Source: Paenibacillus xylanilyticus (GTDB lineage Bacteria; Bacillota; Bacilli; Paenibacillales; Paenibacillaceae). From it: 64,000 nucleotides of DNA. Numbering within the stretch: position 1 is the stretch's first letter; every line of letters begins with the position of its first letter. Below, one piece after another: positions 52,553 to 61,381 of the stretch. A program made the translations under genes and the position numbers. The stretch is taken from assembly GCF_013359935.1 (NCBI RefSeq), contig NZ_JABMCB010000173.1, positions 1 through 64,000 of the forward strand. The letters are read 5' to 3'. The notes below the pieces were generated by a model, which did not search any database, had not been told where the DNA came from, and worked only from the letters and a program-made list of their open reading frames with translations.

Positions 52553-53551
52553 TTAGAACTCATCTGCAATATGAAAAAGCCGGTACACCGTCCGCTCCGT
52601 CCAAGCGTAAGAATCCCGGTAATCCCAATAGCGGTGGCGGCTGCTCACCGTGTGCGCATTTACAAGCGGCATGCCTCCTGCGTCAAAGGCTGTCACAACC
52701 GTACTATGCTGGAACCTGCCGTCACCGTCCCAATCATAGAAAATGACATCTCCGAGCATCAGCTGCTCCGGGCGATCCACTTCGGTTGCCGTTAAGCCCC
52801 AGCTGCTGCTCGCCAGATACCGCTCCAGACTATTGGAAACGGCCCAGCTATAACTCCACATTTCGGCGCCATTCACGTAGCCCTTGTACCACCAGCCCGC
52901 TTCTCTTTTACCAGTATAGTGGATGGGTGCTCCCCCTGCAAAGAGACATTGAGAGATGTAATTGGTGCAGTCTACCTCGAATTCTTCAAATGCCGGGTTG
53001 CCCGCATTCCACCAACGATCCGCATAAGCGACCGCCAGGTCTCGCCGATATAGCTGCTGTCTTGAACTTCTTCCTTGACCAAGTACTTCCCTGTTTAGCA
53101 GCGGCCGATTGATCGCCTGTACAAAATCCGCTTGCTGAAAAGGTCTCCCTTCCCCTGCGGGACGACGCTCCGGAACTTCCCTTTCCACCCGTCCAATGAT
53201 CCATGACCCGTTCTGCCGCAAAAAGGTAAGCCGCTCCCGTTCAATCCGGTCTTCCCGGTGGGTAATCCCGCTTTTCTCATAGAAAAGCCTGCTGTACAGT
53301 TGAACATCCACCACCGATTCTTCAGGACCTTCCGTTACCGTACGCACAAGCTTGGCACTGGTCTCGCTGCGAAGAGGCACTGCACGCCGTTTACGATACC
53401 ATTCGTCCAATCTGGCCATACGTTCTCCCCGCTCCAGCACAAATTCCGGATCTGTGACAATCCGCTCGGTCGTTTGTGGACGATAGTCGATCTCACAGCG
53501 ATTGTACTGGTTCACATAGGTGTATAAGGCACTCTTCCATTCCCGTTCCAA
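52553..53551 (-). CDS. Amidase_6 domain protein
   Basis: The 332-residue protein has an N-terminal half of about 155 residues without a recognised motif and a C-terminal putative amidase domain (Amidase_6). The likely nucleophile is the Cys in EVDCTNYISQCLFAGGAP near 190. GWWYKGYVNGAEMWSYSWAVSNSLERYL, GDVIFYDWDGDGRFQHSTVV with the catalytic His, and PLVNAHT follow in the usual order. There is no signal peptide. Members are thought to act on peptidoglycan or peptides. The start has no strong ribosome site. Confidence 0.82.
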   Translation of the reverse strand: MEREWKSALYTYVNQYNRCEIDYRPQTTERIVTDPEFVLERGERMARLDEWYRKRRAVPLRSETSAKLVRTVTEGPEESVVDVQLYSRLFYEKSGITHREDRIERERLTFLRQNGSWIIGRVEREVPERRPAGEGRPFQQADFVQAINRPLLNREVLGQGRSSRQQLYRRDLAVAYADRWWNAGNPAFEEFEVDCTNYISQCLFAGGAPIHYTGKREAGWWYKGYVNGAEMWSYSWAVSNSLERYLASSSWGLTATEVDRPEQLMLGDVIFYDWDGDGRFQHSTVVTAFDAGGMPLVNAHTVSSRHRYWDYRDSYAWTERTVYRLFHIADEF

Positions 53552-53766
53552 GCCTGTGTCCCCCTTTGGCTTTAAATTCTGTCTGGAAAAATCAGTGCAT
53601 GCAAACTACTTCTATTCATATGAGGAGTTTATCGGTTGTATGTGTTCCGGTCAGGGATCACAGGTCGAAATTCGGAGACTCGGGGGACAGAAAGTGCCAT
53701 GTTCAACAAGTATTCACGAAAACGCCTTCATTGTTCTCAAAGCTTGTTTGGACAGGCAAAAAGCCC

Positions 53767-53795
53767 TTTACGTACGGAGGTGAAAACGGTATACT
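53767..53795 (+). promoter_or_regulatory. Aconitase promoter
   Basis: TTTACG, 17 bases and TATACT give a transcript start near 53802, leaving a leader of about 130 bases. This is the best promoter in the 383-base gap between the amidase gene and acnA; I see no gene in that gap. Confidence 0.6.
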
Positions 53796-53814
53796 TATAA
53801 CTAAAGTTGCAATT

Positions 53815-53841
53815 ATGAAATTACGTTTCATCTGATGAAAC
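53815..53841 (+). promoter_or_regulatory. Alternating repeat in the acnA leader
   Basis: ATGAAA, TTTCAT and ATGAAA alternate here, giving two overlapping inverted repeats; the right one is GTTTCATC-T-GATGAAAC, 8 bp perfect. It lies just after the expected transcription start. Aconitase genes of bacilli are repressed by CcpC and CodY; whether this is such a site is not shown. Confidence 0.45.
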
Positions 53842-53934
53842 TAGTGAACAAGGACACGGAACGATGAAGGCCTGTTCTTTTACCTAAATGAACTTTATCT
53901 TCATCTCACCGACACATTTTAAGGAGGTACATGT

Positions 53935-56649
53935 ATGTCAGCCAAGAACCATTTCTCCGCAGCCCGCAGTCTTGAGGTCGGAGGCAAGTCTTACCGCTAC
54001 TACAGTCTCGATGCTCTTCAGGAAGGCGGCTACGGCGACCTTTCCAAGCTTCCCTTCTCCATTAAAGTGCTGCTCGAAGCAGCAGTTCGTCAGTTCGACG
54101 GACGCGCGATTACCGAAGAACACGTGAAACAACTTACCGGCTGGGCAGAAGGCCGTGACAATAACAAGGAAATTCCATTTATCCCTGCACGTATCGTCCT
54201 GCAGGATTTCACCGGCGTACCGGTTGTCGTGGATCTTGCCGCGATGCGTGATACCGTGAAAAAAGCTGGCGGTGATCCAAAACAGATCAACCCGCTCGTG
54301 CCGGTCGATCTCGTTATCGACCACTCCGTTATGGTTGATGCATTCGGAACCAACGATGCACTCGACTACAATATCAAGGTTGAATTCGAGCGTAACGAAG
54401 AGCGTTACCGCTTCCTGCGCTGGGCACAAACGGCATTCAACAACTTCCGTGCTGTTCCGCCATCCACAGGGATCGTTCACCAGGTCAACCTGGAGTATCT
54501 GGCTTCCGTGGCTGCAACCAAAACGATTGACGGCGAAACGGTTGTGTTCCCGGATTCCCTCGTAGGTACGGACTCCCACACCACCATGATCAACGGACTC
54601 GGCGTTGTTGGCTGGGGTGTTGGCGGAATCGAGGCCGAAGCAGGCATGCTGGGCCAACCGCTCTATTTTGTGACACCGGACGTTATCGGTTTCAAATTGA
54701 CAGGCAGCCTGAGCGAAGGCGCAACAGCAACGGATCTGGCACTCACTGTCACTCAAATGCTTCGTAAAAAAGGCGTAGTCGGCAAATTTGTCGAGTTCTA
54801 CGGCCCAGGGCTTGCCAACATCAGTCTTGCCGACCGTGCAACAGTTGCCAACATGGCACCGGAATATGGCGCTACGATTGGTTTCTTCCCTGTCGATAGT
54901 GAGACGTTGAACTACATGCGCAGTACGGGACGTACTGACGAGCAAGTGGATCTGGTTGAAGCTTATTACAAAGCACAAGGCATGTTCCGGACTTCCAGCA
55001 CGGTTGATCCAGAATTCACAGATGTAATTGAGCTGGATCTCGCTTCCGTGGTACCAAGTCTCGCAGGTCCTAAGCGTCCACAGGATCGCATCGAACTGAC
55101 GCAAATGAAAGAAAGCTTCAACAGCATCATTCGTACTCCGGTCGATAAAGGCGGATACGGACTGAGCGATGAGAAGATTGAAGAAACAGTGCCTGTGAAG
55201 CACCCTGACGGTTCCACTAGTGAACTAAAAGCAGGTGCGGTTGTCATTGCGGCCATCACAAGCTGCACCAACACATCCAACCCAAGCGTTATGCTCGGAG
55301 CAGGTCTACTTGCGAAAAAAGCGGTTGAGCGCGGTCTGACCAAACCAGGCTACGTGAAAAGCAGCTTGACTCCAGGTTCCCTCGTTGTTACCGAGTATCT
55401 CGAAAAATCAGGCCTGAACGTATACCTTGACCAGCTCGGATTTAACGTTGCCGGTTACGGCTGTGCAACTTGTATCGGTAACTCCGGCCCACTGCCAGAC
55501 GAAGTAAGCGAAGCGATTGCCGAGAACGATATGACTGTAGCGGCTGTATTGTCCGGTAACCGTAACTTCGAAGGTCGTGTGCATGCTCAGGTCAAAGCCA
55601 ACTATCTGGCTTCTCCACCACTCGTGGTAGCTTACGCTCTCGCGGGTACGGTCAATATTGATTTTGCTACCGATCCAATCGGTTATGATACGAATAACGA
55701 GCCAGTCTTCCTGAAAGACCTCTGGCCGAGCTCCGAGGAAATCAAGGATGCCATTGCAAGCTCACTGAATGCTCAGATGTTCCGCAACAAATACGAAAAT
55801 GTATTTACAGCCAATGAGCGTTGGAATAACATTCCTGTACCGGAAGGCGAACTGTATGAGTGGGATCCAAACTCCACCTACATTCAGAACCCGCCATTCT
55901 TCCAAAACCTTGGCGACAAACTGACTGATATCGCAGATATTCGCTCTGCACGTGTCATGGCGCTGCTTGCTGACTCCGTAACAACGGATCACATCTCGCC
56001 AGCCGGTAACATTGCTACAACCAGTCCAGCCGGATTATACCTGAAAGAGCATGGCGTTGAGCGCAAAGACTTCAACTCCTACGGATCACGCCGTGGTAAC
56101 CATGAGGTCATGATGCGCGGTACGTTTGCCAACATTCGTATCCGTAACCAAGTGGCTCCAGGTACGGAGGGTGGTATCACGAAATACCTGCCAACGGACG
56201 AAGAAATGTCCATCTACGATGCTTCCATGAAGTATCAGGACGAAGGACAGAACCTGATCGTTATTGCAGGTAAAGAGTATGGTACAGGAAGCTCCCGTGA
56301 CTGGGCGGCAAAAGGTACATTCCTGCTCGGCGTCAAAGCCGTTATCGCAGAAAGCTTTGAGCGTATTCACCGCAGTAACCTGGTAGGCATGGGCGTAATG
56401 CCATTGCAATTCCAGGAAGGTCATGGCTGGTCCAGCCTCGGTCTGAATGGTCGTGAAACGTACGACATCACAGGTCTGAGCAATGATGTGAAACCGGGTC
56501 AAGAACTGACGGTTACCGTAACTCGTGAGGACGGCACCAAGTTCGACTTCCCTGTTATCGCTCGTCTGGACAGTATGGTGGACGTGGACTACTACCATAA
56601 CGGTGGTATCCTGCAAACTGTACTGCGTCAAATGATGAAAAAAGCTTAA
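53935..56649 (+). CDS. acnA: Aconitate hydratase
   Basis: The 904-residue aconitase A (CitB) interconverts citrate and isocitrate in the TCA cycle, and in bacilli also binds RNA when iron is scarce. The 4Fe-4S ligands are Cys444 in [14 protein letters not shown] and Cys510 and Cys513 in [43 protein letters not shown] (211-242), [17 protein letters not shown] and [16 protein letters not shown] carry active-site residues. Length equals B. subtilis CitB within a few residues. AAGGAGG precedes the ATG. Confidence 0.98.
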   Translation: MSAKNHFSAARSLEVGGKSYRYYSLDALQEGGYGDLSKLPFSIKVLLEAAVRQFDGRAITEEHVKQLTGWAEGRDNNKEIPFIPARIVLQDFTGVPVVVDLAAMRDTVKKAGGDPKQINPLVPVDLVIDHSVMVDAFGTNDALDYNIKVEFERNEERYRFLRWAQTAFNNFRAVPPSTGIVHQVNLEYLASVAATKTIDGETVVFPDSLVGTDSHTTMINGLGVVGWGVGGIEAEAGMLGQPLYFVTPDVIGFKLTGSLSEGATATDLALTVTQMLRKKGVVGKFVEFYGPGLANISLADRATVANMAPEYGATIGFFPVDSETLNYMRSTGRTDEQVDLVEAYYKAQGMFRTSSTVDPEFTDVIELDLASVVPSLAGPKRPQDRIELTQMKESFNSIIRTPVDKGGYGLSDEKIEETVPVKHPDGSTSELKAGAVVIAAITSCTNTSNPSVMLGAGLLAKKAVERGLTKPGYVKSSLTPGSLVVTEYLEKSGLNVYLDQLGFNVAGYGCATCIGNSGPLPDEVSEAIAENDMTVAAVLSGNRNFEGRVHAQVKANYLASPPLVVAYALAGTVNIDFATDPIGYDTNNEPVFLKDLWPSSEEIKDAIASSLNAQMFRNKYENVFTANERWNNIPVPEGELYEWDPNSTYIQNPPFFQNLGDKLTDIADIRSARVMALLADSVTTDHISPAGNIATTSPAGLYLKEHGVERKDFNSYGSRRGNHEVMMRGTFANIRIRNQVAPGTEGGITKYLPTDEEMSIYDASMKYQDEGQNLIVIAGKEYGTGSSRDWAAKGTFLLGVKAVIAESFERIHRSNLVGMGVMPLQFQEGHGWSSLGLNGRETYDITGLSNDVKPGQELTVTVTREDGTKFDFPVIARLDSMVDVDYYHNGGILQTVLRQMMKKA

Positions 56650-56682
56650 TTGCATTAACCTTTAATGCGATTGTTCAATACG

Positions 56683-56729
56683 AAAGCTCCCCATCACGTG
56701 CCGTTTGGCACGTGATGGGGAGCTTTTTT
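56683..56729. terminator. Terminator of acnA
   Basis: A 20-base arm starting AAAGCTCCCCATCACGTG pairs with its complement around GTTT and ends in TTTTTT. The right arm recurs almost exactly at 57693-57713. Confidence 0.92.
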
Positions 56730-56802
56730 ATGATTTTCTTTGAAGGATCGACATACTACATCTCTGCAATTAGATTGATTAAGATTCAGATACCGCACGC
56801 TA

Positions 56803-57117
56803 TTAAAAATTAATCTTCAACCCAACTTCTGAATCATCAGGTGGAGAAGGAATGCGATATACACCTCTGCTGTTTAATTTCTCCACGTTGATCCAGTCCA
56901 TAAAGTCATCCCCTCCGAAACAACGTACAAAAACAGCGTATTCCAATTCACCCTCATAATTGATGGACTCTGTGTACTGGGTGAATGGATGCTTACACTC
57001 TAAACTCTGCAGAAAATCAGAAAATTCAATTCTCCACTCATCCATTTGCTCTGCATATTGATCGGGGACATAATAATAGAATCCATCCGGACTAAAGTAT
57101 GAAATTTTCATTATCAT
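56803..57117 (-). CDS. Unrecognised small acidic protein
   Basis: The 104-residue soluble protein starts MIMKISYFSPDGFYYYVPDQYAEQMDEW and contains FVRCFGGDDFMDWINVEKLN. It is rich in Tyr, Phe, Asp and Glu, with no membrane segment. CAGGAGG lies 7 bases before the ATG, supporting expression. Base composition is more AT-rich than acnA. It is probably co-transcribed with the gene just upstream (57146-57544). No family match comes to mind; small acidic proteins of this size include toxin-immunity proteins, but nothing here proves that. Confidence 0.65.
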   Translation of the reverse strand: MIMKISYFSPDGFYYYVPDQYAEQMDEWRIEFSDFLQSLECKHPFTQYTESINYEGELEYAVFVRCFGGDDFMDWINVEKLNSRGVYRIPSPPDDSEVGLKINF

Positions 57118-57145
57118 TTGCAGACCTCCTGTAGTATAACTTTGT

Positions 57146-57544
57146 TTATAATTTTAATATCTCCATGCCTTCTTTAAGGAGCCGCGATACAATCGTGTTA
57201 TCCTCAATCCCCTTCGCAAGTTCCTGTTTTGTTTTATGTACCAGATAGTAAGAGTATTTTTGCATCAGTTCAGGCCCGGTTAACTCAATGGGTAAATGAA
57301 TTAATTCAATTTCATCCGAGTTAAAATGGTAACGATAGCCTCTCTCTGATTGTCCAACTTTCATCACAGTTTCTATGACCATTAACTCATCACGTGTAAA
57401 GGTGTTTATCAAATCTGATCTTTTTTGTTCTAAAACACGTACTTCTTCAAGGCGGTGAGCACTCTCAGCTTCAGCAATTTCATTCTCGATTTCCATGATC
57501 GATCTCATTCTACCTGCCAAGTTTATAGCCAATGGGTACAACAA
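57146..57544 (-). CDS. Unrecognised protein with predicted coiled coil
   Basis: The 132-residue protein has a central heptad-like charged helix IMEIENEIAEAESAHRLEEVRVLEQKRSDLINTFT (about 15-50) suggesting a coiled coil, followed by RYHFNSDEIELIHLPIELTGPELMQKY. The TTG start is well supported by AAAGGAGG 7 bases upstream. It lies 28 bases before the 104-residue gene. AT-rich composition and the flanking repeat of the acnA terminator suggest the pair arrived by insertion. Function unknown. Confidence 0.65.
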   Translation of the reverse strand: MLYPLAINLAGRMRSIMEIENEIAEAESAHRLEEVRVLEQKRSDLINTFTRDELMVIETVMKVGQSERGYRYHFNSDEIELIHLPIELTGPELMQKYSYYLVHKTKQELAKGIEDNTIVSRLLKEGMEILKL

Positions 57545-57670
57545 TAAATATCCTCCTTTGTTAATATGTAGGTTAATAGGATTTAATCTCTACTGTACCT
57601 CAATAGTGATTCAACTCGCAATCTGCTCATAACTTTCCCCCTATATGAGTTACCCCGTGAAAAAGATAAA

Positions 57671-57714
57671 AATCCCCGCCATGTGTACTCAACACGTGAT
57701 GGGGAGCTTTTTTT
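57671..57714. terminator. Bidirectional terminator after the Van-like operon
   Basis: ATCCCC...CCATGTGT pairs imperfectly with ACACGTGATGGGGA, with TTTTTTT on the right and AAAAA on the left. The right arm copies the acnA terminator arm. Confidence 0.8.
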
Positions 57715-57759
57715 GATGGTTTGTGAAGAATGTGTTTCACTTGATAGTGATACCTTTCT

Positions 57760-57966
57760 CTAATGTCCAATATGATGTGAAGCTTCATCCAGCAGCTGCA
57801 ATGCACCCATAAAAAGAAAGAGGGCTGACATCGTGAGCAGCGAGTACCCAATCCACCTTGAGGTTTCTCGATTGGTAATCTGTCTATGCGAAGAATGTGT
57901 TACATACCGTGGACCAACCAAAAACATGATGCCTGTACCTATCATTACAGCTGTCACGAAAATCAT
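57760..57966 (-). CDS. Small two-helix membrane protein
   Basis: The 68-residue protein has helix 1 at about 2-19 (FVTAVMIGTGIMFLVG) and helix 2 at about 39-58 (IGYSLLTMSALFLFMGAL), with a basic loop between and His-rich end. AAGGGGGAG lies 6 bases before the ATG. It starts 12 bases after the VanZ-like gene stop and is the last gene before the terminator, so it belongs to the vanRSYZ-like operon. I recognise no family. Confidence 0.7.
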   Translation of the reverse strand: MIFVTAVMIGTGIMFLVGPRYVTHSSHRQITNRETSRWIGYSLLTMSALFLFMGALQLLDEASHHIGH

Positions 57967-57978
57967 GCAATCTCCCCC

Positions 57979-58530
57979 TTAAACGTGACTCTCCTTAGCA
58001 TTATAATTTTTCTTCGCCACGCGGGATTCTCCTCCCACCAACAACTGTTTCATGCCGATAACCATGGTGAACATAATATATCCAATCAACCCACCTAAGG
58101 TATTCAACATCAGATCGTCCACATCGAATATGCCCATGCCAGTTAACAGCTGTGTCACTTCATAGCCAAGGCTTAAAAGCAGAGACAGCAGGAATACGTT
58201 TGCCCCTGACAACCATTTGTAGCCCATAAGCACGGGAATGAACACACCCATTGGGATAAAGGCCAATACGTTGCCCACCAGATGAATTGCAGTCCCCGGA
58301 CGATGTAAAGATAGGCTGTTCCAATCTCTTGAAATTTCCTGAAATGGCGTCAGATTGACAGTCCGCGTATGAATCAGATCCGGTTGGTGAAGAAAAGCCA
58401 TGAACTGGACCCTCACGATTTCGAAGTCGACTGAACCTCCTTTAAACAGAATCAGCTTGGTTAGTAGATACAGATAAATCATTAACGTGGCAATCCAAAG
58501 GATTTTATGCGTGAACTTTCTCTGCCTCAT
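57979..58530 (-). CDS. VanZ-family membrane protein
   Basis: The 183-residue protein has five predicted helices. The VanZ core includes NLTPFQEISRDWNSL near 61-75, LVGNVLAFIPMGVFIPVL near 84-101, LSLGYEVTQLLTGMGIFDVDDLMLNTLGGLIGYIMF near 120-155. VanZ proteins raise teicoplanin resistance in enterococci by an unclear mechanism and are widespread in Firmicutes. It follows the VanY-like gene by 28 bases, with AAAGGAGG before the ATG. Confidence 0.9.
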   Translation of the reverse strand: MRQRKFTHKILWIATLMIYLYLLTKLILFKGGSVDFEIVRVQFMAFLHQPDLIHTRTVNLTPFQEISRDWNSLSLHRPGTAIHLVGNVLAFIPMGVFIPVLMGYKWLSGANVFLLSLLLSLGYEVTQLLTGMGIFDVDDLMLNTLGGLIGYIMFTMVIGMKQLLVGGESRVAKKNYNAKESHV

Positions 58531-58558
58531 GTTGATGAACCTCCTTTGTGCAGCCCTG

Positions 58559-59422
58559 TTATTCCTTTACTGTGACAATGACTCCATCCATATTATCTCC
58601 TGATATTTCATATTGGCCATGCTCAGGTATGTAAACGGTCGTATCTCGGGTGGCCTGATAATAGCGAATATGATATTTCTCACCCTCCACCTCAACAGTA
58701 ATGTTCTCCTTCTCTTTTAGCAAATCCAGATACTGCTCCAGCACCAGATTGTTCTTATACATGACAGCACTATGCGGCAGGCCCACATATCGAAAATGCC
58801 ATGGTTCATATTGAATACCCGTGATGCTCACCTTGTCCTTCGGGTAACGTAGAATGAATCCGTATTTCCATGCATTTTTCTCCAGCCAGGCACCCTCTGG
58901 CGCTTCATTCATGGTGGTCAGCGAGGAACCGATATCCATGGATAATCCTAGATTATGCTCACTGTGACCCGCAGGAAGTGCGTAGTCTGACCCTTTTTCC
59001 TGATAAAGTTCCTCCTGTTTCGCCAAGTCCCGGTATCCGCTGCTAATGAGAAAATATCGTACTCCCTCTTCCCCCGCTGCTTCGACCATCTTCTGAAACG
59101 CTTGCGCTACCTGCCGTGACAGCATGATATTCTGATCCAGCAAACCGTATCCACGAACCAAATCGTCCTGCTCGGCCACATTTACAATATCGGTTTGAAC
59201 GCCTTCCGGATGAATTGGATATGTTGAATTAACAAGCAGCAAGTTGCCCTTATGTACCTGATCCCGGATATTTCCGGTAATGGATACGGTATTTGCTGCA
59301 CGGTTTTCACGCGTATCCTGAATTTCGATAATCATCTCATCCTTTTGCTGAAAAGATCCCGGCGATCTCGTAACCACATATCCAAGCAAGATGATGCAAA
59401 TCAAAAAGCCCCACTTCTTCAT
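58559..59422 (-). CDS. D-Ala-D-Ala carboxypeptidase, VanY type
   Basis: The 287-residue membrane-anchored zinc peptidase has a single N-terminal helix at 4-18. The catalytic site is clear: His156 and Asp163 in GHSEHNLGLSMDIG, and Glu206 and His209 in YEPWHFRYVG; SSGYRDLAKQEELY precedes them. It would trim the terminal D-Ala from peptidoglycan stem peptides outside the cell, lowering the number of vancomycin targets. ATG at 59422 follows AAAGGAGG; the frame opens at 59452 without a ribosome site. Confidence 0.93.
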   Translation of the reverse strand: MKKWGFLICIILLGYVVTRSPGSFQQKDEMIIEIQDTRENRAANTVSITGNIRDQVHKGNLLLVNSTYPIHPEGVQTDIVNVAEQDDLVRGYGLLDQNIMLSRQVAQAFQKMVEAAGEEGVRYFLISSGYRDLAKQEELYQEKGSDYALPAGHSEHNLGLSMDIGSSLTTMNEAPEGAWLEKNAWKYGFILRYPKDKVSITGIQYEPWHFRYVGLPHSAVMYKNNLVLEQYLDLLKEKENITVEVEGEKYHIRYYQATRDTTVYIPEHGQYEISGDNMDGVIVTVKE

Positions 59423-59521
59423 CCTTGTTCCTCCTTTACCTCTTAACATCAAGGATAGAGAAAACTAGTTAAAGAAAAAGCAGGGCAAAATTAAAGTTTT
59501 TCTTAAATTTAAATACAAACC

Positions 59522-60610
59522 TCATTGGAGAACCGGCAGGCGAACCTCAAATATGGTCCGTACCACATCACTCTGGGCAGAGATGGTGCCTTCATGCTGC
59601 TCCACAATATTCCGGGCAATAAACAGGCCAAGGCCTGTCCCACCCTCCTGTTGGGTCCGGGCACGATCTCCGGTGTAATACATATCGAAGATATGCGGCA
59701 AATCCTCTGGATGAATATGTCCCCCATAGTTGGTCACCTGAATGATGACCTGCTCCGCTTCGCAATAGCCGTTAATATCCACGTAGATGCCATCCTTGCC
59801 ATGACGTGCAGCGTTAATCAGCAGGTTCTCAAACACACGGGCCAGCAGCTCGCCATCTCCAGAGATGGTGAGCTCAGGGTCAATATTTAATCGGGTGACC
59901 AGACGATTTTTCTCAAACACAGGATAGAGCTCTTCATTCATCTGCTTCAGCAGCTCGCTAAGATCGAGCCGTGCTTTCTGTAAGGGCAGCATGCCATAGT
60001 TCATCCGGGTAATTTCAAACAAATCATCAACCAGCTTCTCCAAACGCTGCGATTTGGTGAATGCAATCGACGTAAAGTGTCGTACCTGCTCCTCCGTCAG
60101 CTGATCATCCTTCATGAGCAGATCCAAATACCCAAGTACAGAGGTGAGCGGCGTCCGCAGGTCATGCGCCAGATTCACGACAAGCTGGTCCTTGCTATTT
60201 TCGGCAAAGTCCCCCCGTTTCACCGCCTCCCTCAGCTTCTCACTCGCCAGATTCACATCCTCCGCGATCGTACCTAATTCATCCTTCGAGGAAATCTGCA
60301 CACGATGCTGAAAGTCGCCATTGGCCAAATGACTGATTCCTGTAGAAATGTCTTTGAAATAGGTCACGTAGGGCTTGGTAAACCAAAAGAAGAATAAAAT
60401 GGCGAGCGGGATGAACAGGAGCAGGAAGAAATAGATATCTCCAATGCTTTTCATAAAATGACGATATTCAGCGAGCTGATCTTCTGCACGGACACCCGAA
60501 TAGTAATATTGCAAAAGTTTGTAAACCCCATAGGTGATCGCACCAGAGGCAAGCATGCTTAATCCCAGCAGCATAATCATGGTCGTCCGAAAACTTCTTC
60601 GTTTAGTCAT
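59522..60610 (-). CDS. Sensor histidine kinase, VanS-like
   Basis: The 362-residue kinase has helices at about 9-30 and 55-76 with a short extracellular loop between, a HAMP domain (78-130), the H-box LVVNLAHDLRTPLTSVLGYLDLL near 144-166, N-box FENLLINAARHG, and GGTGLGLFIARNIVEQHEG. The small sensor loop resembles VanS_B-unlike, VanS_A-like kinases that sense envelope state. ATG at 60610 overlaps the response regulator stop by 8 bases. The longer frame to 60766 lies inside the regulator gene and is unlikely to be used. Confidence 0.9.
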   Translation of the reverse strand: MTKRRSFRTTMIMLLGLSMLASGAITYGVYKLLQYYYSGVRAEDQLAEYRHFMKSIGDIYFFLLLFIPLAILFFFWFTKPYVTYFKDISTGISHLANGDFQHRVQISSKDELGTIAEDVNLASEKLREAVKRGDFAENSKDQLVVNLAHDLRTPLTSVLGYLDLLMKDDQLTEEQVRHFTSIAFTKSQRLEKLVDDLFEITRMNYGMLPLQKARLDLSELLKQMNEELYPVFEKNRLVTRLNIDPELTISGDGELLARVFENLLINAARHGKDGIYVDINGYCEAEQVIIQVTNYGGHIHPEDLPHIFDMYYTGDRARTQQEGGTGLGLFIARNIVEQHEGTISAQSDVVRTIFEVRLPVLQ

Positions 60611-61298
60611 TAAACGTGTACCCCACACCCCAGATCGTTTTGATAAACTTGTTCTTGTCCACATCTTCACCGAGCTTTTTGCGCAGGGTGCGAATATGGA
60701 CCATGACTGTATTGCCGCTCTCATAATAGGCCTCTCCCCAAACCTGTTCAAAAATGCTTTCCGCACTGAACACCTGCTTGGGGTGGCTGGCGAGCAGATA
60801 CAGAATATCGAACTCCTTCGGTGTTAGTTCCACTGGTTTGCCGTAGAGTGTAACGCTATGTTGGTCTGGCGAGATGATAAGTCCGCCCTTCTCCAGAATG
60901 GAGCGCTGGACTGGCGCAGACTGGCTGAATTGCAATGAACGGCGCAGCTGGGAGTTCACCCGGGCAACAAGCTCCATCGGATTGAACGGCTTGGTCATAT
61001 AATCGTCCGCTCCCATCACAAGGCCCGTAATTTTATCCATGTCCGACGTTTTGGCACTAAGAAAAATAATCGGCAAATGATGCTGCTCCCGAATTTTGCG
61101 AGTCACCTCGTACCCATCCATCCCAGGCATCATAATGTCCAGGATCGCCAAGTCTATGGCTTGCGTCTGAACAGCTTGCAGCGCCGATTTTCCATCGAAT
61201 GCCTTAACGGTGTGATACCCTTCCTTTTGTAAATGCAATGCAACCAGATCAGCGATCTCAACTTCATCGTCCGCGATCAAAATGGTAATTCGCTTCAT
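60603..61298 (-). CDS. Response regulator, VanR-like (OmpR family)
   Basis: The 231-residue regulator has a receiver domain with acidic pair DDEVEIADLV, phospho-acceptor Asp in LAILDIMMPGMDGYEV near residue 54 and Lys in DDYMTKPFNPMEL. The C-terminal winged helix (about 130-230) shows LTPKEFDILYLLASHPKQVFSAESIFEQVWGE and VMVHIRTLRKKLGED. It is the first gene of an operon R-S-Y-Z-small protein and should activate it. AGGAGTGG precedes the ATG. Confidence 0.93.
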   Translation of the reverse strand: MKRITILIADDEVEIADLVALHLQKEGYHTVKAFDGKSALQAVQTQAIDLAILDIMMPGMDGYEVTRKIREQHHLPIIFLSAKTSDMDKITGLVMGADDYMTKPFNPMELVARVNSQLRRSLQFSQSAPVQRSILEKGGLIISPDQHSVTLYGKPVELTPKEFDILYLLASHPKQVFSAESIFEQVWGEAYYESGNTVMVHIRTLRKKLGEDVDKNKFIKTIWGVGYTFND

Positions 61299-61381
61299 TG
61301 CTTATTCCACTCCTATATGTGATGCTCAACAATATAACATATCTGAATCCAACTTATAAATGATTGAAAGGAATCCAATAT

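Noticed and set aside
53938..55203. 421-codon minus-strand frame antisense to aconitase
   Set aside because: acnA is certain on the plus strand; the antisense frame has no motif or start signal.
56683..57714. Possible mobile element between the repeated terminator arms
   Set aside because: No transposase, no terminal inverted repeats and no target duplication were seen; reported only as a repeat-framed segment.
57760..61298. Full vancomycin resistance cluster
   Set aside because: No vanH, vanA/B-type ligase or vanX is present in the window; the ddl at 51321 carries the Tyr-type omega loop of D-Ala ligases.
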